Part shown: positions 1 through 12,534 of the stretch, one piece after another | Position numbering within the stretch: the stretch's first letter is position 1 | Layout of the letters: each line of letters starts with the position of its first letter | NCBI RefSeq assembly: GCF_041381155.1 | Contig: NC_091144.1 | Coordinates: 1,364,001 to 1,428,000, forward strand | DNA from: Argopecten irradians | Taxonomy: Eukaryota; Mollusca; Bivalvia; Pectinida; Pectinidae | Direction: 5' to 3' | DNA: 64,000 nucleotides | Translations under genes and position numbers: made by a program | Notes under the pieces: model-generated | Told to the model about the DNA's origin: nothing | Databases searched by the model: none | The model's input: only the letters and a program-made list of their open reading frames with translations

Positions 1-2490
1 ACGTAGAATCGTGCTACAATAACAGGAACTTATCTGAAAACATGATTAATAAAACGCTTCATTATTACAAATGTCACAGCAATCATAGCCGAAGAATTTA
101 GATAGTCCATTTGTTTTCTTATTTCCTTTCAAATTGAGAGTTTAATATAATGCTTTGTTTATCACGTAAACTCTTTACTGACACGTGCAGCTATTCATAT
201 GATCCTGTTTAAGAAGAGAATCCTAACCTCACCGAGAATATGCTAATGTGCACGCTCTGAATCCGATTGTATGTTATGAAATAGATTGCGTTCACATTAC
301 TTGTAGCCAAACATAAATTCCGCGGATTTTATAAAAAAAAAGTAAAAAAAATTATTTTAATAGATGTCTAACATCACGGGAAACACGTGAGTTCCTAATG
401 TAAAAGTAGTTATAGTTTCAGAAGTGAGTAGGTGCAGTGAGTTCGGATGACATGAAGAGTTTTATAGGCCATAAATTACACGGAAGCGCAAATATTAATA
501 TTCTAATTTCGTTTCATCTATTGTGTATGGAGACATCATGCGAAGTGTAAGATCGACCACATAATCTCTATTCAGACTACTTACTATAAATCCACCGGAA
601 TGGCGAATAAGGCAGGAGGATAAACATCGTAAGTGGAATAATCGACTTGATGTTTTGAGTACCGTTATCCATTTTGATTCTGAGTTTCCTAATGTCCGGT
701 CGCATTATGGTCTGTAACTAGAAATCCTGATCTCGTCAAAAGAACTTTTGAATGGTGTTTCCTTTGTTGTCCTAATTTAAAAAGTTGCCATTGGCACAGT
801 CCATTCGTTTTACGTGCGATACCAGGCATAGTTCATAGTGATACCACACGAAACTAGAAATGATTATTAGAACGGTTTACAGTGCGGTTGAGACGGTGGT
901 CAAATGTTATCTCCCCCCCAATAAAAATAAAAGATAAAAAACGTCTTCAACCCCACTGTCAGAGGTTTGTGAATAATATCGCTCGTGTGTTGGTACGACC
1001 ATTTAGGAGCAAGGCATTTATATCCTTTTGCAAAATCAGTACTTCCACTTTTCACGGACCTGACCTCGGTAATTTTCCATTGTGTCGTCTCTAGGTACAG
1101 AGAAGATACACTGAGTAAGAAACAAATCCTGAATTAAATTTATACTTCCCTCATGATCCGGTTCTGTTTTATATGCCACTGGTACTCTTGAACTGCCATC
1201 AGAACCATTGATAATATTCTTTTATGGCAAGATGTGATCTTGTGTCAGGAATTGAAACAACAACGAAGAGACCTTCGCGTACTATAGCGTACAGGAGATG
1301 GCTGATATTAAACTGATATGGGATATGAAATATTGGTCTGTGTACCTACAGGTTAAACATTGATACATTAGTGTTATCTACAGAGCTCAAACCGTGTGTT
1401 CTATGTCCACTGAGAGGGTATGAAACCGGGAATTCAACTATCCAGGTAATTGTGTTTCTCGTGTACTGTGGAATTCTTAACACCTGATCCGTTTGATGGA
1501 CCTTATAGATTTATATGTAACGATACAATTAGAGCAGCCACGTAGAGCGTTATTTGATGCTCTGTTTGGGTGCGATGCGATGACCGGACATTTGTAGCGG
1601 ATCTCTAAATGGCTTCTTGTTGCATTATGGGAGGTACACGGACGCTTGGATAATTTTAGGGGTCTTGAATGATGAAATCCTCATTGCTCCACGAAAAATA
1701 TCCAGCGATATGTTCATTTAATAAACATTAAGGAACTATAAATCACATGTTTTCATACTCATTTGAACTAACATAAGTCAGCGCAAATTGGCTGTGGTTG
1801 AATTCCAGTTACTCAGTACCACGCGCGATGCTTGATACTTGTACCAAATCTAGGAAGTTTGATTTAATATCTTGAACGGAATAAAAAAGAAACAAATATT
1901 TGATCCAAGACTACTCGCAACATAATCATAGGATCAATAACAGATATCACTCGCAGCAGCTGTGCTGCTAATATTGTAGATACTACAGATGACTTTTTAG
2001 ACGGAATATGTTGTCGTACTTTAGAGCTACATATTTGGGTGCCTATTATGCCTAATGGAGCAGAAGTATAGTAATGATTATGCAAAACCATTATTAAAAC
2101 GTTTGTTTTATATTTTCAAATACGTAAATTGTTTTGGGTTATCGCCTTACCTCTTACATAGAGACAATAAAATATGAACAATATAAAATTATCAATTTCT
2201 CCAGCGATACATTTGTTATGACACAAATACAACAATACTGAAGGGCGCGCCCCGGCGTTGTTTCTGAAAGAGAAAGAGGAATATTATCACAGTCAGGGTC
2301 TTAAAATTTACGAATGTTGACGTTTTGTGTAGCGAGTCATGGTATGGTTAGATAGTAAGTTAAGGATTGGCCTTTACTTATTTGTTTCGGTTTTCGACAA
2401 AAGATAGATATATTAATACTGCTTCAGTATAACATGCTAACCCAACAACTAAGTTCAGGAAACCCAACAAAAAAAGAACATGTAAACAAG
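1..2490. other. AT-rich non-coding stretch
   Basis: No reading frame with a recognisable domain, no long repeat and no clear TIR were seen here on either strand. The short open frames near 882-1094 (+) and 1864-2091 (-) have no recognisable motif and are not called. Confidence 0.5.
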
Positions 2491-2494
2491 GTAA

Positions 2495-2600
2495 GTCACG
2501 CATGCGCACAGGTGTGAGTTGAAAGCAGAGGACACAGGTAACGGTAGCGAACGATAGCAGGGTTGGAACTCAGAGCGCGAAATACAGCTTGCGGTAAGTA
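2495..2600 (+). promoter_or_regulatory. Possible promoter / 5' UTR exon with NRF1-like site
   Basis: A GC-richer island in AT-rich DNA. It contains CGCATGCGCA, close to the palindromic NRF1 consensus, and ends at a good splice donor (GCG then GTAAGTAAA near 2594). This is what a short untranslated first exon would look like. No downstream coding exon was found, so the assignment is weak. Confidence 0.2.
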
Positions 2601-3049
2601 AATACATTCATATGTCCTTGTCATAGTGTTAATTATAATGAGGTTTCATAAGTATAGGTATTTGCTATAGTTTATGAGTTATGGTTAGGTGTAATTCACC
2701 TGGCGTGTGTGCTTGCGTACGGCAATGTGTGTGCACGGGCCATGCGTATATGCGTGGGTGTGTTTTGTAAAGCATTGTTAGGTTGTTAAGTCAGCATTCG
2801 TGATATTATTTACCGTAAAGGCTTAGAAATGAGATGATTATCTTAGTATTTTTAATATAGCTATATAGTATGCCTTTTGAGATAGTGAATATTTAGATAA
2901 ATAGCACAGATTTGTATAGAGCAAACATATAAATTGTTTATTGGTGTTATATCGTACCATACGTATATTATAGCTTTCCACCCATGGAGAACTACAGAAC
3001 TATCCAGAAACTGATGGATACATATGCCATTGAGCCATATCGTCGCTAG

Positions 3050-3420
3050 CCAATGTGACCTCCACATTTACCAGAAGGTCTGTGTGGCTCCACGATTACT
3101 GGCAGGTCTGTGTGACCTCCACGTTTACCAGAAGGTCTGTGTGGCCTCTACGACTACTAACGGGTCTGTGTGACCTCTACATGCACCAGTGACGGGTCTG
3201 TGTGACCTTCACCTAGTCTACGTGACTTTTACATCGGTCTGTGTGACCTCTTCCTCGACTAGCGAGTCTATTTGTTGTGACCTTCATCTTGGTCTGTGTG
3301 ACCTTTACCTTTACTGGAAGGTCTGGTCTGTGTGACCGTCATCGTGGCCTTTGTGACCTCCACCTCAGCCGGCGGGTCTGGGTGACCTTCACCTTGGTTT
3401 GTGCGACATTGACAGCGGCA
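3050..3420. repeat. Degenerate minisatellite (GGTCTGTGTGACC motif)
   Basis: About ten imperfect units, roughly 30-45 bp apart, each built around GGTCTGTGTGACCT followed by a variable CCACSTTTACCAG-like segment. Overlapping frames on both strands are open only because of the repeat and are not genes. Confidence 0.75.
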
Positions 3421-4149
3421 AATTGGCAATACTGGGCAGTGGTACTGAACATTATTTTGGAACTGTGTATTGGACCAATGGAAAGCAGCCATATAATGAA
3501 CATTTTTATATCGTTGTTAATAAACATTTGTACATAATATATTATGATAAGGTTATGATAAGGTTAGATGGAGAGAGCCTGTTGTATGAGTGTGTGTTAT
3601 GTGCTGGTATGACTGTAATTAGTATTATTTGTTGTAAATAAACTTGTAAATATTGTATTCTGGGAGTTTGACTTATGCTTAAAGGAAGGTTGAACAATTC
3701 CGGTCGGTTCTCGTTACAAATACAAACACATTTGCAACAATGTTCTGTCATTTTCTCATAATTATGTACATGTAATTAACTGATTTTATATAAATATTAC
3801 ATTTATCTTACCGGTATCTCACCTTTTCACTCATTTAAATAGTATTTGCTAATTTAATCATGTACAAAGGAGGCATGTCAATTTGGAATTAATTACTAGA
3901 TTATATGTAAAGCATTATACACGATAACCAGATGTGGGAGGTATAAGAATGCCACTACTTTGAAGTCCTGTGTGGGCAGATTTGTGACGGTGTCAGGCGG
4001 CTTCTGGTGAGATGTTCGCTGTTGAAACTCGTGCACATCTTTAATGCGTCAGATAACTTATCTTCCTTTGTGGGCAACCTGTTTGTGTTCCGCGTGGGTA
4101 CAATAAAATCTGGTGTCCTTAGTGAACACCTGTGTGGGCATCGATGTTG

Positions 4150-4904
4150 TAAGACGTCATTTGAGAATAGCTAGTCCCTTAGTAACAGTAGTCCTAGTGT
4201 CTCACTAATGTCAAGAGAGATCCCGATTTTAGCAAGTCATGAAGCCCAACCCCGACGAAAGGAGCGACCCTCGATATTGGACGAGTCTATTCCTGCTAAG
4301 TTGAGGCAGGTATACAACTTATCACAAAGTTTTCATAAGTCAAATGCAGATCCGTCCAATTGCCGAAACAATGGGCCATAAGGGTCTGCAGATATGGACT
4401 GGGCCAGAAGCATTTGAAGGGTTTTGGCCGGACATTGTCTGTTGAAAGTTTTAGTAAGGAAACTTCTGCTACTCTTTCCCTGTATTGTATTTTTTGGACA
4501 ATCTAAGTTGCAAGATATATCCCCAGGAACATGCTAGTAAATCTAGTATACGTAGATCACGGTGCGGATTAAAATGAGAATGTAATACAATATTTCCTGG
4601 TCTCAGAAGCCCAAAAAAAGCTGTCAAACGCGCACCAAACTGAAATGTCTTCAAGATCCTTCCAGTTGAGCGAGGATCTTATTCTTAACAAAAGTTGAGA
4701 TGTAATAGCATCCACTGGGATCTGACTTAATCCCAGCACACTTTTGCACCCATTAACACCTGGTGCAACTAGTAGTCTCCTGGAGTCGGATTCGAAAATC
4801 CTGAAACACGATGAATGTTCGATATGATGTTCATATATTGACGAATTGTATGATATTTCAACTGTTTCACTGTTATTAGGTAAACACATATACCTGAAGC
4901 ACAT
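4150..4904 (-). pseudogene. Tyrosine recombinase remnant of the Ngaro-like element
   Basis: The N-terminal part is an open frame at 4569-4904, with segments such as GCKSVLG and ITSQLLLRIR that resemble the core-binding half of Ngaro recombinases. The catalytic half is in pieces downstream. Near 4250 the minus strand reads GRSFRRGWASWLAKIG, matching the conserved H-S-F-R-R-G box of these recombinases, but the box histidine is arginine here. The SKT-like stretch near 4490 is also degraded. It would have catalysed integration of the circular cDNA. Several stops and frame changes make it non-functional. Confidence 0.65.
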
Positions 4905-5109
4905 CTGAAGATGCGGGCACTGGATTATACTTGTACCTGTAACAAAAAGCTGTTCAGCACCTCAAGTGTGTGGAATAAATTCTACTGGTGGAATCAGCCC
5001 ACGCCTTGCTTTTTAGTAGCTCTGCTGTTTCCATAAGCGCAGTCTCTGACATACCACCAGTTGATGAACAAGTTTTGTGACATGTGAGTTGTCAGTTCAT
5101 GAACATTAA

Positions 5110-5560
5110 ATTGAACAAGTTGTAAAGATGGTAACAACTGGTATAGTAAGCTAAGTTTTCCAGTTTCGTGAAGTCTAGAACACGTGTCTGCAATGACATT
5201 TTAAACTCCAGGAAAATACACATATTTCAATGTAAAGTTATAACATGCGCAAAACCAAAATAAAATTCGCAATATAAACATACAGAGTTCATTTCGAGAG
5301 GATCCTTTATTAATACATGACGCCGCCGTTTTATTGTCAGTATATATAACAACATGCTGATTTTTAAGCAAATGACACCAGCGACAGATAGCAAGATATA
5401 TGGCAACTAGTTCTTTGATATTTATGTGTTCTCTGTAGATAGGGGGCATGTCTAGCTCCCAGTTAACATAGTAATAGTCTCCATTGTAGTATGCGCCTGC
5501 ACCTTTATCACATGCGTCTGATTGAAGGGAGGTAACTGGCTTTGAATTCAAGTGTCCCAT
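5110..5560 (-). pseudogene. RNase H domain of the Ngaro-like element
   Basis: Open from 5560 down to 5201. Visible motifs are SDACDKGAGAYY (first catalytic Asp), HINIKELVAIYLA (catalytic Glu) and YTDNKTAASCINKG (third Asp), then YVYFPGV. After one stop the family's next motif continues as NVIADTCSRL, near 5180-5150. The enzyme degrades the RNA strand of the RNA-DNA hybrid. The active-site residues look intact apart from the stop; the neighbouring reverse transcriptase and recombinase are broken. Confidence 0.75.
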
Positions 5561-5689
5561 TAAAAAAGGGTAGAAATGACAATCACCACTCCAAATTCTT
5601 AAAAAAATCCTGGAGACAGAAGGGTTTTATGATGAGTATCAGTCATAACGTTTTTCATACCAATAATACGACGGAGAAAAGTTCAGCCA

Positions 5690-6470
5690 CGACATATTAC
5701 CTGAGCTGCCCAGCTTAACTTTCCACAAAGGGTTTCTGATTGTTTTTTACTAGCACGCTTTTTTATACATATGATTGTAGCAGACAGGCAAAATTATTTA
5801 GCTTATCCTGCGGTAATGAAAATGTCATAGTTTCACTGTCAATGGCTATTCCCAGAAAACGAATCCACGTGGTTGGTCCTTCTATTTTTGACTAGTTTAT
5901 AGAAAAACGGAATTTACTTAATACTCTGATGAGAGTGTTCAAAGCCTGAAGGCATCTGTCAAATGAATTTTCCATGATCAAAAAGTCATCAAGGTAAGAT
6001 ATTACCCTGAAGCCATATTTACTTTTTAATACACGGCATACTGCACTACTAAGGCGCTGGAATATCTGTGGACTTTTCGAAACGCCAAGAGGAAGTCTGC
6101 AGTCATACATATAGGTGGATTGGGTTTCACCAGAGAAAGTCCATTTTAACCCTGTAGCTGTGTAGTTGGATGGCTGAATTGGAACAGATCTATACGCGTT
6201 ACCGAGGTCTACTTCCCGGGGTGATATGCGTTGTAGCCTCCCTTAATTCCATATACTCGCATGAACAATCCGATAAAATGCGGTCATTTAGTGATAATTT
6301 AGATGGTCTACTGGCTCATGGATAAGGCGTTCTTTAGAAGATTTCTCTTGAATGGCCATTAAAGCTCTAGTAATAGTCGGTTTAAACGCTGTCACTTTAT
6401 AATTGCCATGTAAGAGTTCATGTATTTTGTGCAGGATGAATAATTTTCTGTCTTTACTGTGGAAATTGAC
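5690..6470 (-). pseudogene. Reverse transcriptase of the Ngaro-like element
   Basis: Motif A reads VDLGNAYRSVPIQP near 6180-6220, then LPLGVSKSPQIFQRL near 6060-6100, then the catalytic box ISYLDDFLIM near 5970-6005. A connection segment (CGKLSWAAQVICRG, a stop, then TFLRRIIG) lies at about 5660-5735. The catalytic aspartates are present, but the N-terminal half is frameshifted and the connection domain contains stops. Only 5892-6110 is an uninterrupted ATG-started frame. Confidence 0.75.
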
Positions 6471-6599
6471 TCTAGATTTGATTCTAGTAATTTAAATCCA
6501 TGTTTCATCCTTATCTAAAATCCTAGACCACTCTGCAATACGTAGGAGCCCTCTAATATCCCCAGGGGTATTGTTCGTTACTGGGCCCGGGCCCAAATC

Positions 6600-7769
6600 T
6601 ACTTTTTTTTAATCCATGGAATGAGAACCTGTAGGGTGTTTTGTTGCAGGATGGTCCCTCAAAAAACATAGACTACAATAGTGGGCCATTCTGCAATTTG
6701 TTAGTGATCTGTCGCACTATTCCACGTTGAAACGACGACAAATTCCCTTTCCATTTGGAAGGAACGGACCTTTTCTGCGTTTACTATTAGTGGGCGTAGA
6801 TAAAACTTCTGAACTGCATTTGGTTGTTTTTAATACCAATTGGAAATCTTGTATGTCCCTTCGAGACGATGACCACTTAAAACCCCCATTCTTTTGAGCC
6901 TCGCGATTTTCTTTGTCGTATGCTAATACACTTACTCGTTGGTATCTATGAAAGTAACGCAGGCTGTTTTGAGTGTACTTTGGGTAATTGAGCATGCCTG
7001 CATTATCTATCTCCTTGGAGTCAAGCATGTGCAATAATATTGCAATGTAACCGTATCTCCATTGCTCGACTGAGATATTTTGTATCTCTGGTTTTACTGT
7101 TTTGCTTACCTCATATTGCCTTCGGTGCTAATTGTTATGGTATCACTATTCTCAGATTTCATAGTGGGGTCTTCCCAAATGAAGTCGGTGATTTTATACG
7201 GCGATGACTTTTTACTAGGTTGTGTGCCTCTGAATAACAATTGTCGCATACTATTCACGAAATCATCGTTCTCACCTTGGGTTTTGTGTATTGTGTCTCT
7301 CTCAGCATTGTTGACTTGGTGGCTGGTTTCACTGAAGGAGCTCGAGGTTGTACCACGTGGAATCCATCGGGCCTATGTTCATCACCAGTCCCATTTAGGA
7401 CAAGTTGGTGTGATTGATAACCCGCAATTCTTTGTCGTTTCTCTGCGATTTATTTTCTCATTTTCAGTTTTTCTTCCTTCATTTTTATCGCCCGGAGTCC
7501 GGAAGTCATCGTGGCCATTTCAAGTTCATGTTGAAGAGGGTCCACGTGGGATGTAATTGATCATCAATTTATTGCTTCTTTACCCTGTATGGTTGACTTT
7601 GCAATAAGTGGTTGTGAGAAATGTTTTTTTTATTTGGAGTAGACCTCGTTGATTCTTCAACTTTAAGTTCATCGCGCTGCCCTTGTGATGGGGCCACGTG
7701 CACGTCGGGTTCCCCTGAGAAGTCCGCCTCGGACTCTTCATCCGAAAGAGTATTCTGGTTATTTGCCAT
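6600..7769 (-). pseudogene. Gag-like region with Cys/His cluster
   Basis: The far end has an acidic open frame (7569-7769, beginning MANNQNTLSDEESEADF). The near end has an open frame at 6717-7034 ending KGICRRFNVE, then after one stop CDRSLTNCRMAHYC and a further Cys/His run. A C-x-x-FN...C...C...H-x-C-x-x-C cluster just before the reverse transcriptase is common in Ngaro/DIRS polyproteins. The middle (about 7040-7560) is frameshifted. Probably nucleic-acid-binding structural protein; inferred from position and the Cys/His pattern. Confidence 0.5.
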
Positions 7770-7774
7770 TAATA

Positions 7775-9285
7775 TGTCAACAACATATTATGGAGGACCA
7801 AGTGTTCTAGCTAAATTTTACATGTATATATGGCATGTGTGCGATTTTTAAAGTCAGCTTCTCAAGTCACCCAAGTTACATTCACATTATACAAATTTCG
7901 AACGGTTGTCACTTTATCTAATTCCTCTTACGCATGTTTTAATATATGGTCACATATGTTGAAAGTTTGTTTATCATCCGATAAAAAGTGTATGAAACTA
8001 GCATACACCCATTTTACTGCTCTGATACTGCAATATCACCATGGAAATAACAAGAATCTGGCTTCGTGAGTAACCAGTGCTGTCAGCAGTTTACCTAGCG
8101 TAGGCACGCGCTTTGAAAGTTGCAACACACGGAACTTCCGACCGTTTTGTCAAGTAGAAAGATGACGTAAGAGAATGTTGAAGTTAAATTTTTAAAAGTT
8201 GAAATTTAATAATGATAACTTTGACTTTACGGAAGGATATTCCGGAGTGGCGGCTTGGTATGATAATCATTTTAAGTAACATAATGGACATTTCAGCTGA
8301 GTTGTTATACCTATACGACAAAGACTTGATCAATGTTGACATGTACAGGCAAGCTGGACATCCGGAACACTGATTATATACATTGAAAATATTAACAATA
8401 TGAACATTAGCTAATTCCGATGTCTTAGAAATATATTCAAAAAAGGAGTCTTATGAGTAAACGTTTTTCGTTTCAAAGTCAATTTTAGCACGACGCATTT
8501 TATCACAAAATTTCCTTGTGATAGTTGCAAGTAAGAGCAGGATATGTTCCGTCCGCAGAACTAGTGAACTGGGGTAAATCTATTTAAAGACTCACGGAGG
8601 CTGTACTGCGCGGGCGTTGGTCGCACGGTGCACACGAGTCTCCCACCCTCGGTTCATAGGAACCGCCGCAAAATCAAACTAACCATAAATTCCTTAAAGA
8701 GGTACATGTTTTGGAGGCGACTGGTTGGATTATCAGGGTACATCAGTTTCAAATATTTAATGTGTAGGTTGGGCATTTCATATATACATGTAGTGTAGAT
8801 GTACATGTGTAAAGATAATTTGAAATTATTTTAAGACTATTCCTTACAGGGGAGATAATAATAAGATTACAATTTTATGAACATTTTGATAAAGTTTTGG
8901 TGCGGAATTCAATACAATATAACACTCAACTAAAAATTAAGGGACATGATACTTCTTTATCAATTTTATTCACATTTGTGAGATCTAGAGGAGACCTTCA
9001 AAATTAGTGATAAACGAATATCAATCGTATAACTTCATTTAACCTGGAAATTGGCAAACGCTACATAACAATGTCCCCTTAGGGAAATTATTTGTTTCTG
9101 CAGTCTCTTAAATCTTAGGTCTATATGCACTGAAATGCTACGTCTTGTCTGCGTGCACCCAGATACGTACACTGTACATATTAGCTGGAATGTGACACGT
9201 ATCCTCGACGTTTTACCAGGGTTTGTTCACCTGTAGACAGCACGTAAAGCGAGTTGTGACCACCACCGAGCGGCCGGACACATCT
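7775..9285. other. Non-coding stretch
   Basis: No recognisable coding exon. A slightly GC-richer patch lies at 8590-8680. No repeat structure was resolved. Confidence 0.4.
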
Positions 9286-9289
9286 GAGT

Positions 9290-9740
9290 GATATTTTAGT
9301 CGTTTGTGCACCATGGTACCCTTTAGCATGGTACACAAACGAAATTTTTTTAATGCGTTTGTGTACCGTGGTACACTTTTGTTTGATACACAATCAAGGC
9401 ATTTTTTACTCAATATGTACCGCGATACACTATTACATGATACAACAAACAAAGTATTTTTCACTTGATTCTGTAACACCAAATATTATGGGGTACATAT
9501 TCTTTATTCAATTATGTCCCGTTAGTCGAAAGCGGCCTAGCAAATTTGAGTAAACATTTACTCGTTTCTGTACCATGGTACACTTTTATGCGGTACACAA
9601 ACGAAGCATTTTTCACTCGTTTCTGTACCATGGTACACTTTTATGCGGTACACAAAGGAAGCATGTTTTACCCGTTTCTGTACCATGGAACATTTTTATG
9701 CGGTACACAAATTAAAGGAAGCATATTTTAAACTGACACT
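9290..9740. repeat. About 55-bp minisatellite with palindromic core
   Basis: Three clear units at about 9560-9735 and more diverged ones upstream to about 9290. Each carries TGTACCATGGTACACTTT followed by TATGCGGTACACAAA. The core GTACCATGGTAC is a perfect palindrome and recurs in every good unit. Weak open frames on both strands across the array are repeat artefacts. Confidence 0.8.
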
Positions 9741-9744
9741 TAGG

Positions 9745-11915
9745 AATTATCTTGTATAATCTTTTTGGTGCCGGGTTACTTGTAGGGAAACTTGAATTAA
9801 TTCGTAAAACATTGTTATATTTTTATCGGTAAAGCTACTGATGATTACGATCATGAATTTAATCAGATCTATTTCGTGCATTTTTACCAGGACAGTTCAG
9901 TATATTTCATTGTTGTTTTGCTGTTAACCAATGTCGCTATTTCGGTATTTTTCGGGTTTCCTTTATATGGACCTTTTTCATCTTGCACAATACCCGAGTC
10001 CTTTTTATTATTAAAAGAACACCACGTCAGAAGAACATAAAAGTAATGTTTAGAATTTGAATCGTTTTTACAAGATCATAGCAACTAAGTATGGAACAAA
10101 TCAAGATATGAAATCGCCCGTAGATATAGTAGAAGTGATTAAAAGTGTACCATGGCTGTGATGGAACCAGGAGTTCTTTCTCTTTAATTGATAACTTAAT
10201 TATCAAGGTATGGTATTAGAGTTACCTGCCCCTGGTTGTATGTCATTTCCGCCCAAAGAGAGCATGGTCTCGAGAGAGATTAAACAAAACACACTGCAAA
10301 AATGTAGCAACTACGTGGCCCCACACGTTGTAAGAGTATAGTTTAATGTTAAATGCATTAATTATTTCATGTGTGACAATTTAGAATTGTGAAGCTTTGT
10401 GCGTACCATGTATTTGGTATTTTCATGGTACATGAAGCGATGTTTTGATTTCACCGGAAATTGTGCAGTTTGTCAATTTGATTCTCTGACATGTTTTTGA
10501 GTGATTTCGTTTTTTTATTGCTGTTTATGAAGCAATACTTATCAGTCTTTACGGTATTATTTTCTATCTTAGTGGTAGATAGCCACGTATAACATGTATG
10601 CCCTAGCTAAATCCAAATTACTCCTGCACCTGGTTTAATCATTGTTAGTCGGTATGCACAATAGAAAACCTCGTATAGGCAATGTTCGATGTATTCAGGT
10701 TGTCGATGAAGACGGGTTATCACCCAAATGTGTCCGGCCGCTTTCGGGCATTGTACCTAACAGACTTAACAGTAAGCTCGATACTTTTGTTATTGTCAAA
10801 ACACAAAATGCCAGCAAACTACGAAACCAAAATCAAAGCAAATAATTACCGATGTCCAAACTGTTCGCCATGGCTGACATGTCCATTGAGTCATGTGACA
10901 TTTCCCTTTTAAAACTGTGCGTTTTGCTGCTCCGTGACGGTGGACGCGTCAAAGCTGAAACAGTTTGTTCTGTGATAGTTATTGTACTAAAGACCTACAG
11001 GTATGTATGGTTTTAGTCCTTTTTGGCCCCCAAATCTGTCCCATTTTCTTTACGTGTTATGTATTGACTAAATTGTTCATTTGATACAAATGACATGATG
11101 GTTGATTATCATTACAATTGTTAAGATAGCCATCTTAAATATGTTTAACTTATGAAAAAGTGGAAATATTTACATTGGTTGTGTTGCTGGCTTTTCGTCT
11201 AGAAATAATAGAGAGCATCATTGAACAGATTTTATTATCTGAAGTGCCTAAATACTATTAATAAATATTGAGTTTATTCAATATTGCGTTCTATTTTTAA
11301 GACAGAGATGATCAAAAATAAGTAAAAAATAATAAAACTGTCAATTCGCTTATAAATTATATTTTGGATGGTTATCATGGTAAATAAAACTGGCCATTAC
11401 AATTGAATCATTGACACTAAATATTTCCTAATATCTTAGGACACATAGAAGTTAATTCGGGGGCCACAAAGGTACGATACATGGACAATGTCGAAACATA
11501 TATTCACAAAGAGAATCGAATACCCACATTTTACACACTTACATACAAATTAAATCTCACATTAAATGATTACAATATTATCATATAGTCCATATAATAA
11601 TTTTCGTATTTTAATGGGTAATTTTAATCATTATATAATATCAAACGCGGAGGTCATCTTAATTGAGCAAAGTTACACCTGCAATTTCGTGTAACGTCTG
11701 TATTTCAGAATCAAAGGTAGGTACACTAATTGTTGTTTCAATTACGTAACAGTTAGATTACTTACCGTCTCTACCTGACGGCTCCGCAGCTAATTCTCGT
11801 TTTTCTGTAAGTTCATAATTTTGATTATAATTATGTTTAACATCACATCAGAGTATAACGTTTAAAGGACAGTAAAGGTGGTACACTGTAAGACTATAGT
11901 ACAAAACTTGAAACG
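9745..11915. other. Non-coding stretch
   Basis: AT-rich, no convincing exon. One feature: the segment 9265-9305 and the segment 10695-10742 share, in inverted orientation, GCGGCCGGACACAT followed by a GTGATA stretch. They may be opposite ends of an old element of about 1.45 kb; no target duplication was recognised. Confidence 0.35.
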
Positions 11916-11916
11916 T

Positions 11917-12370
11917 CGTTGAACTAGAACCCTGACACGTCAGGAAGGGTCCCGTTCAATGTGCCTAAGGATTACAAATGTAATATATTGACAATGAAAT
12001 GTACAATTGAAGATTAGATATGACTTTAAAATGACAGTATAGTACAAGGGATTCCACAGGGATCTTGGCATACCAAAGAATGATCTCTGTCTAACAACAG
12101 AAAACTTAAAATATCAGAATCAATAGTGGCTGCCTGTTGGCTAAATTGTTGATGGATCGGTCCCAACATGACATATACACAACTAGGGTCCTAGCAGAGA
12201 AACCTACGAAAGAAATTTGAGACAGTTCCCTTCAGTACTTTCTGAGAAATAGTGGTAACAAGGAAAACGGACAGACGGAAAAACAGACCGACGAACAGAC
12301 GCCGGACAACCTGATAACTATAGGGCACATCATCTCGATGTGCACCATAATGCACTATAAATAGAATTCT
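11917..12370 (+). repeat. Dispersed repeat family C
   Basis: Begins near GAACCCTGACACGTCAGG and ends after a run of GACAGACGG/GACCGACGAACAGAC units followed by CAACCTGATAACTATAGGGC. The same landmarks occur in reverse orientation at about 42600-43390: TCCG-rich tract, CAGGTTGTCGG, and GACGTGTCAG near 43300. Two copies of one family are therefore present. It resembles a repeat I associate with bivalve genomes. Confidence 0.6.
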
Positions 12371-12386
12371 GACGAGTCTACAATTT

Positions 12387-12532
12387 ACAAATATTAACTT
12401 TTTGCAGGTTAATACGAGGAATTGTTAAAACCTGAGAAATGTGATATTCCCGGAGGCCGAAGGCCGAGGGAAGTATCACCTTTCAAAGGTTTAACAATTC
12501 CTCGTATTAACCTACAAAAAATTAATATTTGT
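12387..12532. mobile_element. Foldback hairpin MITE, 146 bp
   Basis: The outer bases ACAAATATTAA and TTAATATTTGT are inverted copies. Pairing continues inward through GGTTAATACGAGGAATTGTTAAA and its complement to a small loop around GGCCGAAGGCC. Almost the whole element is one long imperfect stem, typical of a non-autonomous foldback/MITE. Confidence 0.8.
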
Positions 12533-12534
12533 TT

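Larger units (their letters stand above)
4100..7770 (-). mobile_element. Decayed Ngaro-like tyrosine-recombinase retrotransposon
   Basis: Read on the minus strand, the segment shows in order an acidic gag-like start (about 7769), a Cys/His-rich segment (about 6600-6720), reverse transcriptase (about 6470-5890), RNase H (about 5560-5110) and a tyrosine recombinase (about 4900-4150). This order, with RNase H followed by a YR instead of a DDE integrase, is that of DIRS/Ngaro retrotransposons. The RNase H wording (HINIKE, YTDNKTA, INKGSSRNE) looks closest to the Ngaro branch. Stop codons and frameshifts interrupt every domain, so it is inactive. Ngaro elements usually have split direct repeats rather than LTRs; I could not delimit them, so both ends are approximate. 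Confidence 0.8.

Noticed and set aside
7080-7556. 158-codon plus-strand frame with hydrophobic segments
   Set aside because: It is antisense to the gag-like part of the Ngaro element and shows no membrane-protein family pattern.
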